A stretch of 64,000 nt of DNA from Closterium sp. NIES-65 (Eukaryota > Streptophyta > Zygnematophyceae > Desmidiales > Closteriaceae). The notes beneath the pieces were generated by a model. The model was not told where the DNA came from. It was given only the letters and a program-made list of their open reading frames with translations, and made no database searches. A program made the translations under genes and the position numbers. This document shows positions 21,765-33,547 of the stretch, piece by piece. The stretch covers positions 186,001 to 250,000 of the forward strand of contig CANXME010002325.1 in assembly GCA_948144175.1 (NCBI GenBank), given 5' to 3'. The first letter of the stretch is position 1. The number at the start of each line of letters is the position of its first letter.

Positions 21765-24700
21765 CTACTGCTGCACGTCGTTGTCGCCGTCGCTCACGTC
21801 GGCCAAGCGCACCTGGCCGATTGCGACGGAGCACCGGTTGAAGGCCGGATAGTGCAGCGCCTTCGTCAGGAAGTCGGCCGGCTGCTCAGCGGTTGGGATG
21901 TACTGCAGCGAGAACTTCCCGCGCTTCACCATGTGCTGCAGCCAGGCCTGTCGCCGCTCCATGTGCTTGAGGTTGCCCGTCAACCCCATGCCCTCGACGA
22001 CTTTGATGGCCGACTTGTTGTCCACCCGAAGGACGGTCGGATTCCCGGCATCCAGCTGCCGGAACTCTGCAAGGAGGAAGCGAAGTCGGCGTCCTTCCTT
22101 GCCGGCTTCGGTGGCTGCCACGTACTCCGACTCAGTCGATGACAACGTCGCACACTTGATGCGCTGGCTCGACCAGGAGACTGCAGCCCCTCCGTAGACG
22201 AACACGTAGCCACCCGTGCTCGTCCTGTTCTGTTTATCACCAGCGTCGTCGGCATCCACGTAGCCGAGCAGCTCCAGTGACTCAGGTCCACCGCCGAACT
22301 CCAGGGCAGTGTCGCGCGTATTGGCGAGGTAGGCGAGGCAGCGGTCGACCTCGCGCCAGTGCTGGTCGCTCCTCACCGTGAGGCCGCTCCCCAGCTTGCT
22401 GCAGGCGAAGGCGATGTCCGGCCTCGTCGTCGTCGCCGCGAACTGCAGCGAGCCGACCTTATGCCGGTACTCCTCCTCCTGCCGTTCCTGCGCCTCCTCA
22501 TCATCAAAGGTGAGCTCGGCGTAGGCATCGACCGAGACCGGCGTCTTCGGGGTGCCCCCGGTCTGCTCCTCGTCGATGAAGCGCCTACGAAGCTTGTCGG
22601 CGTAGCCCTGCTGGTGCAGCCACAGCTTCCCCGCCGACTTGTCGCGGATGATCTCCAGCCCGAGGTACTTCTGCACCGGCGAGATCTCACGCAGCTCGAA
22701 GGCGGCTTCCAGAAGCTCCTTCAGCTCCTTCAACATCGCGGCGCTACTGCTGGCGGCAAGTAGGTCGTCGACGTAGACCAGCACCCAGCAGGCCACTCCG
22801 TCCTTTCCGTCCTTGAAGTAGAGAGCCTCGTCGACTTGGCTCTTCTTCCACCCAGCGCCGACCAGCACGTCATTGAGCGCCAAGTACCATAGCAGCGGCG
22901 ACTGCTTTAGCCCGTACAGGCTCTTCAGCAGCTTGCACACCCGGCCGGTCCCGTCGTTGAAGTAGTCCGGCTGGGACATGTAGAGCACCCTGTCGAGCTT
23001 GCTCTGCAAGAAGGCGTTCTTCATGTCGAGCTGCATCAGGTTGAGGTTGCGGACGGCGACGATGCTGAGGAAGATCCTCAGCGTGACGTAGCTGCCCACC
23101 GGCGCGAACGTCTCGTCGTAGTCGGCGCCGTACACCTGCGTGAAGCCCTTCACAACCAGCCTCGCCTTCTCGCGCTCGACGGTGTCGTCGACGTGGTACT
23201 TCGTCGTCAACACCCACCGGTTCTTCATGACGTTCACTCCCGGCGGACGTTTGACCAACTCCCACGTTCCCATGTTGAGGAGGCTGCGAATCTCCTCCTC
23301 CATGGCGGACTTCACCGCCGGGCCCTTCCAGCTCGCCAACGCCTCCTTCACCGTCATCGTCGAGATGTCCCAACGGTGCTCGGGGTCGGCTAGCATGTCG
23401 GGGTCGAGCTCTGGAAACTCCTCATCCTCCTCGGCATCGTCGTACAGCAGGTCGTCGGCCTCATCGTCCACGTCGTACACCGTGGTGAAGGCAGCGGGGA
23501 CGAAGAAGTCAGGCGGTCTCCGAAGTCGGCCTGAACGCCGTGGTCCTGGCTGGACCTCTTCGGCGTCCCCTCCATCGTTGTTGTTGTCGCTGCCCTCGGC
23601 GTCCTGCTGCTCCTCAGCCGGCGTCCCAGCCGACTTCTCCCCTATGGTCGGCTCCCCTGCCGACTGCCCGGTCGCCGACTGCTCCTTGGTCGGCGTCACT
23701 GCTGCCTGCTCCTTTGTCGGCCGCTGGTCCTCGACCTGCTTCTCGACCTGCTCCTCCCCTGTCGACGTCGACCGCAATCCCACGTCGATCTGCCGCTCGT
23801 CACGTCGGCCACCGGCGATGCACTTGGCCGAAGGCGACTTCCCACCACTCCCCTCATCGCCGGAGGCCGACACCGAGGTCAGCCCACGCAGGTCGGCCAC
23901 GAGGGGAGGGGCAGGGGTCGGAGGGGGAGGGTTAGGGGGGCGGACGTCCTCGACGTCCGTAATAGCAAGCTCACCGACCTCGGCAAGCAGTGGCAGCGTC
24001 GCCGACGAGGTGTCAGAGGGCGGGGTGGGCGACGAGCGGCCGGACACCGACCCGTACTCCGTCTTCCACTCGGCCAGCGACAGCTCCTCGTAGAACACCA
24101 CATCCGACGTGGTGACCACCCGGTCGGCGTCGACGTCGAGGAGCTCCCAGCCCTTGCTCGCCGCCGACACGCCAAGGTGCAGACCCCACCTGGCCTTCGG
24201 CTGCAGCTTCCCACCACGCTGCTGCTCGGTGACTAAGAACTGCGCCATGCAGCCCCACACCCGCGCCAGCGACAAGTCGGGCTTCTTCCCGGTCAGCAGT
24301 TGGTACGGCGTCGTCCCCGGCGGCAGTGCCGACCTCTCAAGGCAGTTGCGGACCCAGACGGCCTGCCGGAGAGCGAGGTGCCACCAGTGGTGCTGCACGC
24401 CCATGTGCAGCAGCATTGTCCGCACCGACTCCACCACCGTCCTCATCTCCCGCTCCGCCATGCCGTTCTGCTCCGGGGTGTATGGGCAGGTCAGGTCGTG
24501 GACGATCCCCTTGCCGTTCACGAAGTCGGTGAACTGCTTCCCGAGGAACTCCCCTCCCCGGTCAGAGCGCAGCATTAACACCGACCTCTTCGTCTGCCGC
24601 TCAGCCACTGCCAGCCACTGCACGAACGCCGGCAACGCATCTGACTTCTTGGTGACCGGCTTCACCCACACGTAGCGGGTCTTGCGGTCCTTCACCAACA

Positions 24701-26924
24701 AGAAGTACAGGCTGCCATCCTTGGCAGCCACGCGGAATGGCCCGCACAGGTCGATGTGCACGACGGCCAGCACATCGTCGGCGTCGGAGCCTTGGTCGGG
24801 GAAGGTGTGTCGCGCCAGCTTCCCGCCGACGCACGAGACACACGGGGAGTCGGCGTCTGTCGCCGACTTGAGGTCCAGCCCAGTGGCGACCTCGTTCTTC
24901 GCTGAGCTCCGTATGGTGTCCATGCCAACATGTGCAAGCCTCGCATGCATCCGGTCCGGCGTCGACTTTGTCTTCGAGACGATCGCCCGCAGAGCCACCA
25001 CCTCCGACGTGGGCGGCGTCGACCTCGTCGCGCAGGGACGCAGGTCGGTGCAGAGGACTCGCCCAGAGTACGACGCCCGCCCGAGCACCTCCCCTGCTGC
25101 CGAGACGAGCAGCATGCCGTCTCCGTCCTCCTGCAGCTTCACTCCGTGCTCCTTAAGCTGGCCGACCGACAGCAGGTTGGCTCGCACACCTGGGACGTAC
25201 AACACGTTGGGGATGAGCACCTCCTTCCCGGCCTCTCCTCGCAGAGCGACGGTGCCACTGCCCTGAACGTCCTGCAGCGCCCCATTGAAGCCGCGCACGT
25301 GCTTGATGGAGCCGCTCGGCTGCAGGTCAACGAAGGCTTCCTTCGTTCCCATCAGGTGGTGGGAGCAACCGCTGTCGAGCGGGACCACCGCCGGGTTCGC
25401 CTGCACAGCCGCCGCCACCGCCTGGAAGTCCTCTCCGGCCTCCGGCGCCAGAGAGATGGTCGGCTCCACGACGCCAACCAGCGAGCACGACGCCATCTTG
25501 TCGTCTCGCCCCTTGCCGCCTGCAACGGAGTCGGCGTCCTTTGCCGAAGTCGATGCCTTGGTCGACTGTTTCTCCTTGCGCGGATGATTTCCTCCACGAC
25601 GAGGACGACGGCTGCCAGACCTCCCGCGGCCGCCTTTGTCGTCGTCGTCGGAGTCACTGCGGTCGGGACAATCGAAGGAGAGGTGATCGGGGCTGTGGCA
25701 GATCCAGCACTCCCGACGTCGACCTCCTCCTCCTCGACCGCCGTCCTTGGTCGACTTCCAGCCACCGCTCCCGCCGCCACCAGACTGTCCGCGCTGTCCT
25801 GGTCGGCCTCCTTGCTTTGCCGGAGCGACGAAGTTGGCCTGCGCCAAGAGCTCCTGCGATCGCTCAGCCTCTTGCATCGCCTCGTCCTGCAGGATGTACG
25901 AGGTCAGGTTGTCCTCGTTGAGCGTCGCCCTCGTGCTCGGCGCCATAGACAGCCGCTTCAGGAGGTTATAGCTGCTAGACAGTCCCTGCATGACATGGGT
26001 GATGTACGACGCCGTGGAGTACTGCGCGCCGGCCATCCTGATGGTGGCGAGGATTCGCCTGGCTCGGTTGCAGTAGTCGGTCGCACTCTCCTCGTCGCCC
26101 ATACACAGGTGTGTCAGCTGTCCCTCCAGCTGGGCGATGAACAGGTCGTCGGTGACCTGGTACGTCGACTCAATGAAGTGCCACGCCCGGTGGCCGGCGT
26201 CGAGGTACTCCCGGCACCACTTCAAGGTGATTTGCACGCCCGACGAGCAGCACCGCGAGATGACCGTGAAGGTCAACAGCTGCACGGCGCGAAACTCCGC
26301 ACGCAGGTCGGGGTGGTGCTCCTCCGGCGTCGCCACGGTCCCTCGGGCCAAGCCGATCAGCCCGGCCATCTCCAATTGGGGCTCGATGGCTTCCTTCCAG
26401 GTGAGTATGTCGGGTCGACCGACCAGCGGAGGGGTGACCGAGATCCTGTCCGGCGTAAACTTGAAGTAGCCGTAGCTTGGTGCAATCCCACCCGCCGTTA
26501 CCTGAGTCGCCGACATCGGCGACAATCCACTTCGACGCCCTCCGATGTCACCCCGCGAAGAGCCTGTAGCCGCCGACGACTGCATCCCTCGCGCCTGAAC
26601 GCCGCCGACTTCACCGGCGTGTATCACACCACGTTGCCTCGACGTGCCTCCAGCACTGCTGCCGACTTGACCACCACCGGCGTTGACGCCCACGTCGACG
26701 CCGCCTTCGTTGTTCACCGGACGAGGAGAGGCAGGTCGAGACGGGTGCTCCGTCGCCCACATGGAGCGGAGTCCAGCCTCGACGACCGGCCAGGGCAAGT
26801 CGCCATACTCATTGGCCTCGTGCTTCCTCCTCGCGTTCTCCAACCGTGCCTCTAGGGTGTCCACCACCCCCGCGTCACCTACGGCTCCTACCATAGTGAC
26901 TACAGCACAGTTGCCGGCCTGCAA
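21765..26924 (-). CDS. Copia-5 gag-pol polyprotein, 1719 aa
   Basis: One frame from ATG at 26924 to the stop at 21765. Parts in order: gag (YFKFTPDRIS region), CCHC knuckle CWICHSPDHLSFDC, protease PLDSGCSHH, GAG-pre-integrase, integrase (DLCGPF; RSDRGGEF; NGMAERE), RT with KARLVVKGFTQ and VYVDDLL, RNase H (GYVDADDAGD; DNKSAIK; QPADFLTKAL). The order protease-integrase-RT-RNase H defines Copia. The codon usage favours GCCGAC and GTCGAC, like its LTR. The frame looks whole. It is very close to the 5' LTR on its right (27001). Confidence 0.92.
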   Translation of the reverse strand: MQAGNCAVVTMVGAVGDAGVVDTLEARLENARRKHEANEYGDLPWPVVEAGLRSMWATEHPSRPASPRPVNNEGGVDVGVNAGGGQVGSSAGGTSRQRGVIHAGEVGGVQARGMQSSAATGSSRGDIGGRRSGLSPMSATQVTAGGIAPSYGYFKFTPDRISVTPPLVGRPDILTWKEAIEPQLEMAGLIGLARGTVATPEEHHPDLRAEFRAVQLLTFTVISRCCSSGVQITLKWCREYLDAGHRAWHFIESTYQVTDDLFIAQLEGQLTHLCMGDEESATDYCNRARRILATIRMAGAQYSTASYITHVMQGLSSSYNLLKRLSMAPSTRATLNEDNLTSYILQDEAMQEAERSQELLAQANFVAPAKQGGRPGQRGQSGGGGSGGWKSTKDGGRGGGGRRRECWICHSPDHLSFDCPDRSDSDDDDKGGRGRSGSRRPRRGGNHPRKEKQSTKASTSAKDADSVAGGKGRDDKMASCSLVGVVEPTISLAPEAGEDFQAVAAAVQANPAVVPLDSGCSHHLMGTKEAFVDLQPSGSIKHVRGFNGALQDVQGSGTVALRGEAGKEVLIPNVLYVPGVRANLLSVGQLKEHGVKLQEDGDGMLLVSAAGEVLGRASYSGRVLCTDLRPCATRSTPPTSEVVALRAIVSKTKSTPDRMHARLAHVGMDTIRSSAKNEVATGLDLKSATDADSPCVSCVGGKLARHTFPDQGSDADDVLAVVHIDLCGPFRVAAKDGSLYFLLVKDRKTRYVWVKPVTKKSDALPAFVQWLAVAERQTKRSVLMLRSDRGGEFLGKQFTDFVNGKGIVHDLTCPYTPEQNGMAEREMRTVVESVRTMLLHMGVQHHWWHLALRQAVWVRNCLERSALPPGTTPYQLLTGKKPDLSLARVWGCMAQFLVTEQQRGGKLQPKARWGLHLGVSAASKGWELLDVDADRVVTTSDVVFYEELSLAEWKTEYGSVSGRSSPTPPSDTSSATLPLLAEVGELAITDVEDVRPPNPPPPTPAPPLVADLRGLTSVSASGDEGSGGKSPSAKCIAGGRRDERQIDVGLRSTSTGEEQVEKQVEDQRPTKEQAAVTPTKEQSATGQSAGEPTIGEKSAGTPAEEQQDAEGSDNNNDGGDAEEVQPGPRRSGRLRRPPDFFVPAAFTTVYDVDDEADDLLYDDAEEDEEFPELDPDMLADPEHRWDISTMTVKEALASWKGPAVKSAMEEEIRSLLNMGTWELVKRPPGVNVMKNRWVLTTKYHVDDTVEREKARLVVKGFTQVYGADYDETFAPVGSYVTLRIFLSIVAVRNLNLMQLDMKNAFLQSKLDRVLYMSQPDYFNDGTGRVCKLLKSLYGLKQSPLLWYLALNDVLVGAGWKKSQVDEALYFKDGKDGVACWVLVYVDDLLAASSSAAMLKELKELLEAAFELREISPVQKYLGLEIIRDKSAGKLWLHQQGYADKLRRRFIDEEQTGGTPKTPVSVDAYAELTFDDEEAQERQEEEYRHKVGSLQFAATTTRPDIAFACSKLGSGLTVRSDQHWREVDRCLAYLANTRDTALEFGGGPESLELLGYVDADDAGDKQNRTSTGGYVFVYGGAAVSWSSQRIKCATLSSTESEYVAATEAGKEGRRLRFLLAEFRQLDAGNPTVLRVDNKSAIKVVEGMGLTGNLKHMERRQAWLQHMVKRGKFSLQYIPTAEQPADFLTKALHYPAFNRCSVAIGQVRLADVSDGDNDVQQ

Positions 26925-27000
26925 CTACGAAATAGGTAAGTGGTGTCTACGTCGACCTGACTGAAAGGTAAGTCGTGTGCCTTCCACGCTCACCGCACCA

Positions 27001-28172
27001 TGCGGAGATAACTGCAGCAACGGGAGCTAGGCTACGGGCTAGGCACGTGTGCTCATGTGATCTCTGCGTTCTCTGTTCCTTAGTCGTTTTCCTTGTGCGC
27101 ACACTACTTGCTAGTTCACGGGGAAAATTGGCAAGAGTTTCACTAGGAAAAGTTCAGAACAATTGGTACAATGAAGTTGGCAATGCAAGACTACATCAGA
27201 GCAAGCATTCAGGTCGGCCAACTGCCAGCGCAGCTTGGTCGACCGCGTTCCAGCACGACTTCGTCGACCGCGCTCCAGCAAGGCAAGGTCGACGGCGTGC
27301 CAACGTCGCAGGTTGACGGCGTGACAGCGTTGCTCACGCAGGACAGCAGTGCACCCTGCTTCGCAGTTGTGCGCAGATGATTGGCGCGCAGAGTCTTGTC
27401 ACCTGCACAGCGCACACACCACGTCAACCTCGAGCTGACGACTGCCTCTGATCCGCCACGACGACCTCGGGATACCACCACCGAGGTCGGGCTCGCCAAC
27501 TTCGCCTGGGCGACCGTCGCACTCCTCCGCAGCACTTCGTCACCCAGGTAACCTGGTCGACCAGGCAACCACGTCGACCAGCAGCTCCCATACGTGCCCG
27601 TCGACCTCCCAAGTCGACGACCACCTCCACGTCGACCTCACCAGGTTGACGACACCATCGGTCGACCTCCTCCAGGTCGACATCCCCTCTGGTCGACCAG
27701 CTCCACGTCGACCAGCACTCCTGGTCGACCTGCTCCTCGTCGACCAGCACAGTCGTCGGCCGACCACCCACGTCGGCCACCCGAAGCTGGCGTCACGAAG
27801 TTGACGCCCCGCTACTCGACGCCCAACTGCTCGGCGTCCTGAGTCGAGGTCAACGTCGGCCCCTCCTTCGTCGACCACCAGGTCCAGTCGACCACTAACA
27901 GGTCGACCAGCAGTCCGTTAGCCGACTGCCGAAGTCGGCTTCCCCAAGTTGATGTCACCAAGTTGACGTCCTCCGCAGGTCGACACCCAAGTCGACCTCC
28001 CTGAAGTCGGCGCCACCCTGAAGTCGGCGCCCGTGCAGTGGTCCCCCGTGCAGGTCGACCTCCTCGTCGACCAGCTCACCCACTGCTACAGGTCGGCTGC
28101 TCCCCTCACACCCGACCACGAAGTCGGCTCCGCCCAAGCGAGGACGGGGCCAATACACAACTCCCGTTGACA
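27001..28172 (-). repeat. Copia-5 5' LTR
   Basis: Second 1172-bp copy, about 0.6% different from 20464-21635. In element orientation it is followed by TGGTGCGGTGAGCG, a TGG-initial primer-binding site of unknown tRNA type. Confidence 0.9.
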
Positions 28173-28177
28173 GATAG

Positions 28178-28554
28178 GCCCCGCGCTCACCCTTAGCACC
28201 CACGTCGGCCCCGCGCTCGTCCCTCACGGCCCCACCCGCTCCCCGCGCTCGCCCTTAGCGGCCCCGAACGGCCCCACCCAGACCGAGCAGCCCGAACCGA
28301 GCCGACCCGAGCCGCCCAGCCCTAACGGAAACGAGCCACCCGACCCGAGCCGCCAGCCCTAACCGACCCGAGCCGCCCAAACCGAGCCGCCCGAACCGAG
28401 CCGCGCCGCCCGACCCGAGCCGCCCGAACCGAGCCGCTCCGCCCGACCCGAGCCGCGCCGCCCTACCTATACCGAGCCGCGCCGCCCTTCCTGTACCGAG
28501 CCGCGCCGCCCTACCTACCCTACTGCTCCTACTGCTTTTCCTACTGCTGCTACC
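28178..28554 (+). repeat. GC-rich minisatellite in the Copia-2 leader (second part)
   Basis: Continuation of the array: first GGCCCCGCGCTCG units, then dense CCGAGCCGCC/CCCGA units of 10-15 bp up to the gag start. No frame is supported here. Confidence 0.7.
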
Positions 28555-30148
28555 ATGGCTAGCCCTCCTGTGCTCGCCTTCGATGCTGAGGGCCGCGCAG
28601 TGAAGTTCGACACCTGGCTTTATGACCTACACCTCTTTCTACAGCTCACTGCCAAGGAAGACATCTCGCTGTACGATCATGCCTTAGGCCACGCTACTCC
28701 TCCTGCTGCTACTGCTGATAGCACTGCCTGCTCACAGTGGCAGACTCGTGACGCCCATGCTCGCTTCGCTATTCGCAACTCTCTGCCGATAGATGAGCGC
28801 GAGCACTTTGGGCAGCACAAGACTGCACAGGCACTGTACACTGCTGTCGTTGCCCGCTACTCCTCACCGGCCTCTGCCGCTCTAGGCCGTCTCTCTCTTC
28901 TCTACCTGTTCCCCGACTTAGCTTCCTTCCACACTGTCGCTGATCTCATTACCCACCTCCGCACTAGTGAGGCTCGCTTCCGCGCCGCTATGCCTGATGA
29001 GTTCCTTGCCAAGAACTCACCCCCGCTCTGGCTCACTCTCTACCACCTAGTCACGCGCCTCCCTGACACTCTGCGCTCAGTCAGGGACCACTTCCTAGCT
29101 CGCTGCCCCACCGAGCTCACCATTGCCCTCCTCGAGAAGGAACTCCTTGCAGCTGAGGCTAGCATAGTCGCTGTAGGTGCCTCTCGCGGTGACCCCCGTA
29201 CCCCGTTCTTTGAGGGGTGTTCTCCCTCCCCCCTTCTTCCCTCTGTCGCCTCTGCTGCTGCTGTCGACCTCCTTGGTGCTGAGAAGGTCGGGACTGCGTC
29301 TGCTTCGAGTGGGCGCCGCAGCGGCAAGGGCAAGGGGGGCAAGGGCGGTGGTGGTGACAGCGGGGGTGGCGGTGGTGGGGGAGGTGGTGGTGGCGGGGGG
29401 GGTGGCGCGGGTGGGGGAGGTGGCAGCAGTGGGGGGGGGTGGCGGCAGCGGCGGGGGAGGTGGCCGGGGCGGAGGAGGTGGTGGGGGTGGCGGTGGACGA
29501 GGCAGCGGCCGGGGTTGGGGTGGTCGAGGAGGTGGTAGCAGCGGTGGTGGTCGTGGAGGCACTGGCGGTGGCCAGGGCCAGCAGCACACTCCGTCGCCCC
29601 AGGAGGTCCGTGAGTGGTACTCTCAGCACGGGGGGGGGGGGGGGGGTGGCCTTAGCTGCACATACGTCATTCGCACTGGTGACCGCACTGGCCAGCCGTG
29701 TGGGGGACCGCACGCCACACAGCGTTGCTTCGCTCGTCTGAACGACGCTTGGCGTGTTCAGTTCCCTCAGGCCACTGAGCTGCCCCGCTGGGTTGATCTC
29801 CTGAAGAAGGGGATTGATATTTATGCTTTAGACTTTGATGCTATTCTCATTGCCATGTATGTGATGTCTACTAGTGGAGAGGGTGCTGAGTACCTGAGTG
29901 TCCCGCCCGACCCGGGCATTAGGACTAGTGCGTCTGCCGCCCCAGGTACTCGCGTGTCCGCTACCCCAGGTGCTGGTGAGGCTGCTGCTCTAGGTGCGTG
30001 TACGTCTGCCCCCCCTAGTACTGTGTCGACTGCAGCGCTGCACACCTTCACACTGGATTCAGGTGCCTCTCGCTGTTTCTTTCGTGACCGCACTGCCCTT
30101 GAGCCCCTTGCTCGACCAGTTGCTGTCTCCCTCGCTGACCCCTCTGGG
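28555..30148 (+). pseudogene. Copia-2 gag and start of pol (fossil)
   Basis: Starts MASPPVLAFDAEG, the family's usual gag start. A capsid-like part is followed by a poly-Gly tract (about 29330-29560) and the C-x13-C-x3-H-x4-C motif (about 29660-29740). The protease-like DSGAS motif lies near 30055, after which the Gypsy element interrupts. At least one break besides that insertion. Confidence 0.8.
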
Positions 30149-30550
30149 TGTGAGAGGACGTCCCCGTTATAATATTTTCTCACTATTATATTTTTCCGTT
30201 ATCCCATTCTCCCTTTTCTCCTCTTTATTTTGGTCTGTATCTCATCTCAATCGGCCTACTATTCTATTTTCTAGAGCCTTCTATTTATTTCTCTTATTTC
30301 CTACTTTTCCCACCGATATACCTATTATACGGCACCGACAGCGCCGACAGTGGTGTATACGGTGTAATCTGGGCGTAATCCCAAGTGCCAATAGACTTGC
30401 GTGCTTATGCGCACTTGTGATTGTAGTATCGGGAAGGGTGTGTTCCCGAAGGTTCGTTTTATCTCGTTTATCCTTGTACTTTCCGAGTATAAATAGGCCT
30501 TGTATTCAGTTTTAGTGACAAGTTTCGATTGAGAATTCGATCCTGTGACA
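30149..30550 (+). repeat. Gypsy chromovirus 5' LTR
   Basis: Begins TGTGAGAGGACGTCCCCG and ends CCTGTGACA. TATAAATA at about 30490 is a likely TATA box. Confidence 0.9.
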
Positions 30551-30714
30551 CTTGGTAATCAGAGCCGTTCTCACTCGACAACTCTCGGCTAAGCAGCGGT
30601 CGCGGAAAAAATCGCCTCGAAAAACCGCCGGGGGCGACCAATTCGACGCCGATTTCTGGTAAGTACCAGTTCCGCGCTTTTCGAATTAACCCCCTCGCGT
30701 GGTTTTTGAACAGG

Positions 30715-31658
30715 ATGGGTTCGCCGGCGACCAACGACGTTACGCAGCAGCTCTTCGCGCAAATCGCCAAGATGGAAGCAGAGATGCGAGCGAAACGAAC
30801 GAGCAGCTGCGAAACGAACTGCAGCGCGTTACGCGGCTCCTCTCGACAATGAACATTCCTGCTTCGACGACTTCGCAGCAGTCGCAGCGTCAGTTCGAGG
30901 TTCCGAAACTTCGCTCGCCGGAATCGTTCGACCCTAGCGATCGAAAATCCGACGTCAGGCGGTGGCTCGCGACGATGGAAATTTATTTCGCGGCAATCGG
31001 ATGGACGACAACGGAGTACGACGGCGAGAAAATTCGTCTCGCGACAACGTTGATGCGCGGTCCAGCTCTCGAGTGGCTCGGAAGCAACAGTAGCATTTTC
31101 CAGGGCGAAGCCACGTGACAGCAGTTCCGGGCAGACCTTCTCAAACGTTTTGAGCCGATTAATTCCACTTATATTGCGCGCGAAAAATTACATCACCATA
31201 GGCAATACGGGAGTGTCGCGCAATACACGCAGCAGATAGAGGAATTTTATAATCGCATTCCCGACATTACCGAGGGCGAAAAAATTCAGTCCTACATCGC
31301 GGGGCTGAAAACCGACATTCGGCGCCAGGTTGCAGCAGCGAATTGCAGCAGCTACAGCGAAATCGTATCGGTCGCGGAGCGTTTTGACTTGGTCAACTCC
31401 GGGACACGACGACCCCACGTCGTCGGATCACGACAAGGGGATCGCTCGGCTTCAACCACGTTCGCCGACCCCATGGAAGTCGACAAATTCGACGCGAGTT
31501 CACGTCCTGCAAAAAACAAAACACTTTGCGAATTTTGCGGCGGAAACGGACATCGGATTGTCGACTGTTTTCACATGAAATCTGCACGTGCGGCATTCCG
31601 AGTTCGTGGGAGTGGCGAAACTAAAAACAAAAAGTCAAAAAACGGATCTCGCCAGTGA
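30715..31658 (+). pseudogene. Chromovirus gag region (fossil)
   Basis: From ATG at 30715 (MGSPATNDV): capsid-like sequence (KLRSPESFDPSDRKSDVRRW) and, near 31530-31570, a CCHC knuckle CEFCGGNGHRIVDC. A few breaks. Confidence 0.8.
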
Positions 31659-32394
31659 TTGCGGATCGTGCTGGCAAGAAAAAACAGATCCGAAAGCGTC
31701 AGCGCAATCTGGACCGAATCGAAATTGAAGGACAGCATTGGGCGCGAGATTTGGAGAATCAAGGGCGAAATCCCAAGCCCCTTGACCGAAATTTGTCAGA
31801 GGAATTCGCCGAGGAAAAGAAAACCTCCGCGAAAACAGACTCGACCAAGACGGGAACTCTCCAATTCGACCCCGGGAAAAAACAGAATTCGTTAAAGTTA
31901 TCTTTCAAAGATGCTTTAATGAAGACTGGCGTTTTTCGCGGGTCCGGAGCCATAAACAAATTCCGGGAAGAACTCCAGAGGAAGCAGACAATTAAAGAAG
32001 TGGTACCGGTGCCTACGGAGCTGGGGAAAAAATTAAGGAGTGTGGAAAGGAGTAGACCTTTTCACGGCGTCAACGTCCTCTCTCGGAACCAGCCCAAGAC
32101 GACTCTCCACTCCCCAGGGAAGAAGTCTATGGAGCTGAAGCAGCTGAAGAGGCAGCTGGGAGTTCAAAAGAAGCTGCAGAAACTCCGAAACCCCTCAAGG
32201 ATGCATCCAGTGGATCGCAGGCTTCGACCGGATCCACCCCCTCAGGGTCAACTTGTACGGTTACTACCTCTACTCCAGGCATTGGAGAAGAGCCTTTTTC
32301 ACGCAGCCCAGGCCAGCTAGTTGTCCAGAAGAAAGCAGTGGAACCACAGTGTGTACTGAATATTGGGATGTACCCTATGATCCTATTAATGAGA

Positions 32395-32989
32395 CTATTT
32401 TTGGGTACTCCGAGCAACGCTCACCACTCCTGCTCGAGGTGATCTGCAACGGACAGCGCCTCCAAGCACTCGTGGACAGCGGGGCGTCGCACAGCGTCTA
32501 TGACAAAAAGGCAATCGATCGACTCGGAGGTGACATTAAGTCCTCAAGCTTCTCTGCAACGATGGTGGATGGCAGTAAGCTACCTATCTACGGAAAAACA
32601 CGGTTGCTACTCCAGATTGGACCACTTCGATGGAAGCCTGCTCTCCCCGTCACAAATATCAAAAGACTCGACGTAATCTTTGGGAGAGACTTTCTTAAAA
32701 AGTTCAACCCCGAGATCAACTGGGTTAACCGAACGGCCAACATCAACAACAACGGGAGGAAAATCAGCCTTCCCAAATGGGAAGACACGGGAAATATTCC
32801 AGTCGAGACACTCGCACGCTTTGAAAAGGGCGTCAAACGGACTACGGCGGGATTCATGGCGATAGTCAACGAGGCAGACAACAGAGAGAAGCAGACCCAG
32901 GAACTTCCTCCAGTAGTCAAGAAAATTCTTGAAGAGTTCCAGGACGTTCTCCCCGACGATTTACCTGATCAACTACCGCCATACCGGAC
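32395..32989 (+). pseudogene. Chromovirus protease region
   Basis: Retropepsin-like domain with LVDSGASHSVYD near 32470 and a downstream IFGRDFLKKF segment, then the start of the RT lead-in, cut by Copia-4 at 32990. Confidence 0.8.
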
Positions 32990-33121
32990 TGTGAAAGAAA
33001 GAACGAGAATGCATGAACTATGAATGAAGTGAGTACAAATATGAAACCCTAATTGGGTTGTACCCCCTATGGGATACCCCACTATAGCCTACACAAATAA
33101 GTAAGCTATAATGTTCTGACA
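32990..33121 (-). repeat. Copia-4 3' LTR
   Basis: 132 bp, identical to 40216-40347. Confidence 0.9.
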
Positions 33122-33547
33122 CACCCCCATAGGCAAAGTGGGGGAGAACAAGGGGTCACAAGACCAGTCAAGCAAAGCAAAGCAAAGCTCAGGGTGGATC
33201 ACAAAGTCACCACACATTCCGAGCACAAGTTCAAGGTCCACAAGGCCAGTTCACATGCAAGATCATATATAGAGATATACAAGAGTCAAGCAAAACAAGA
33301 GCAAGAGTATATATAGGTCAAGGTACAAGCAAGGTCAAGAAGTGAGCAAGTGAGGCAAGACAGGCACAAGACCCAGCTGCGTGCAGCAACGCTGATGATC
33401 ACAAGGCGCAAGTGCCTTGGTGAAGACATCAGCAGTGTTGGCCTCAGAGGCCACGTACGCAAGTCGCAACTGTCCACGCTGCTGTAGCTCACGAGCAAGA
33501 AAGTAGCGGAGAGCAATGTGCTTCGTTCTGTGCTCCAGTCGCTGCTC

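Larger units (their letters stand above)
20464..28172 (-). mobile_element. Copia-5 LTR retrotransposon with long LTRs (looks whole)
   Basis: LTRs 20464-21635 and 27001-28172 (1172 bp, about 7 differences, TGTCAACGGG...CTCCGCA in element orientation), target duplication GATAG at 20459-20463 and 28173-28177. One uninterrupted gag-pol frame lies between them. A different Copia lineage from the other four: long LTRs, ordinary zinc knuckle, no poly-Gly linker. Inserted in the leader of Copia-2. Low LTR divergence implies recent insertion. Confidence 0.92.

Noticed and set aside
24930-26855. 641-residue plus-strand frame within Copia-5
   Set aside because: Lies antisense to the intact gag-pol frame; open only because of GC-rich codon bias.
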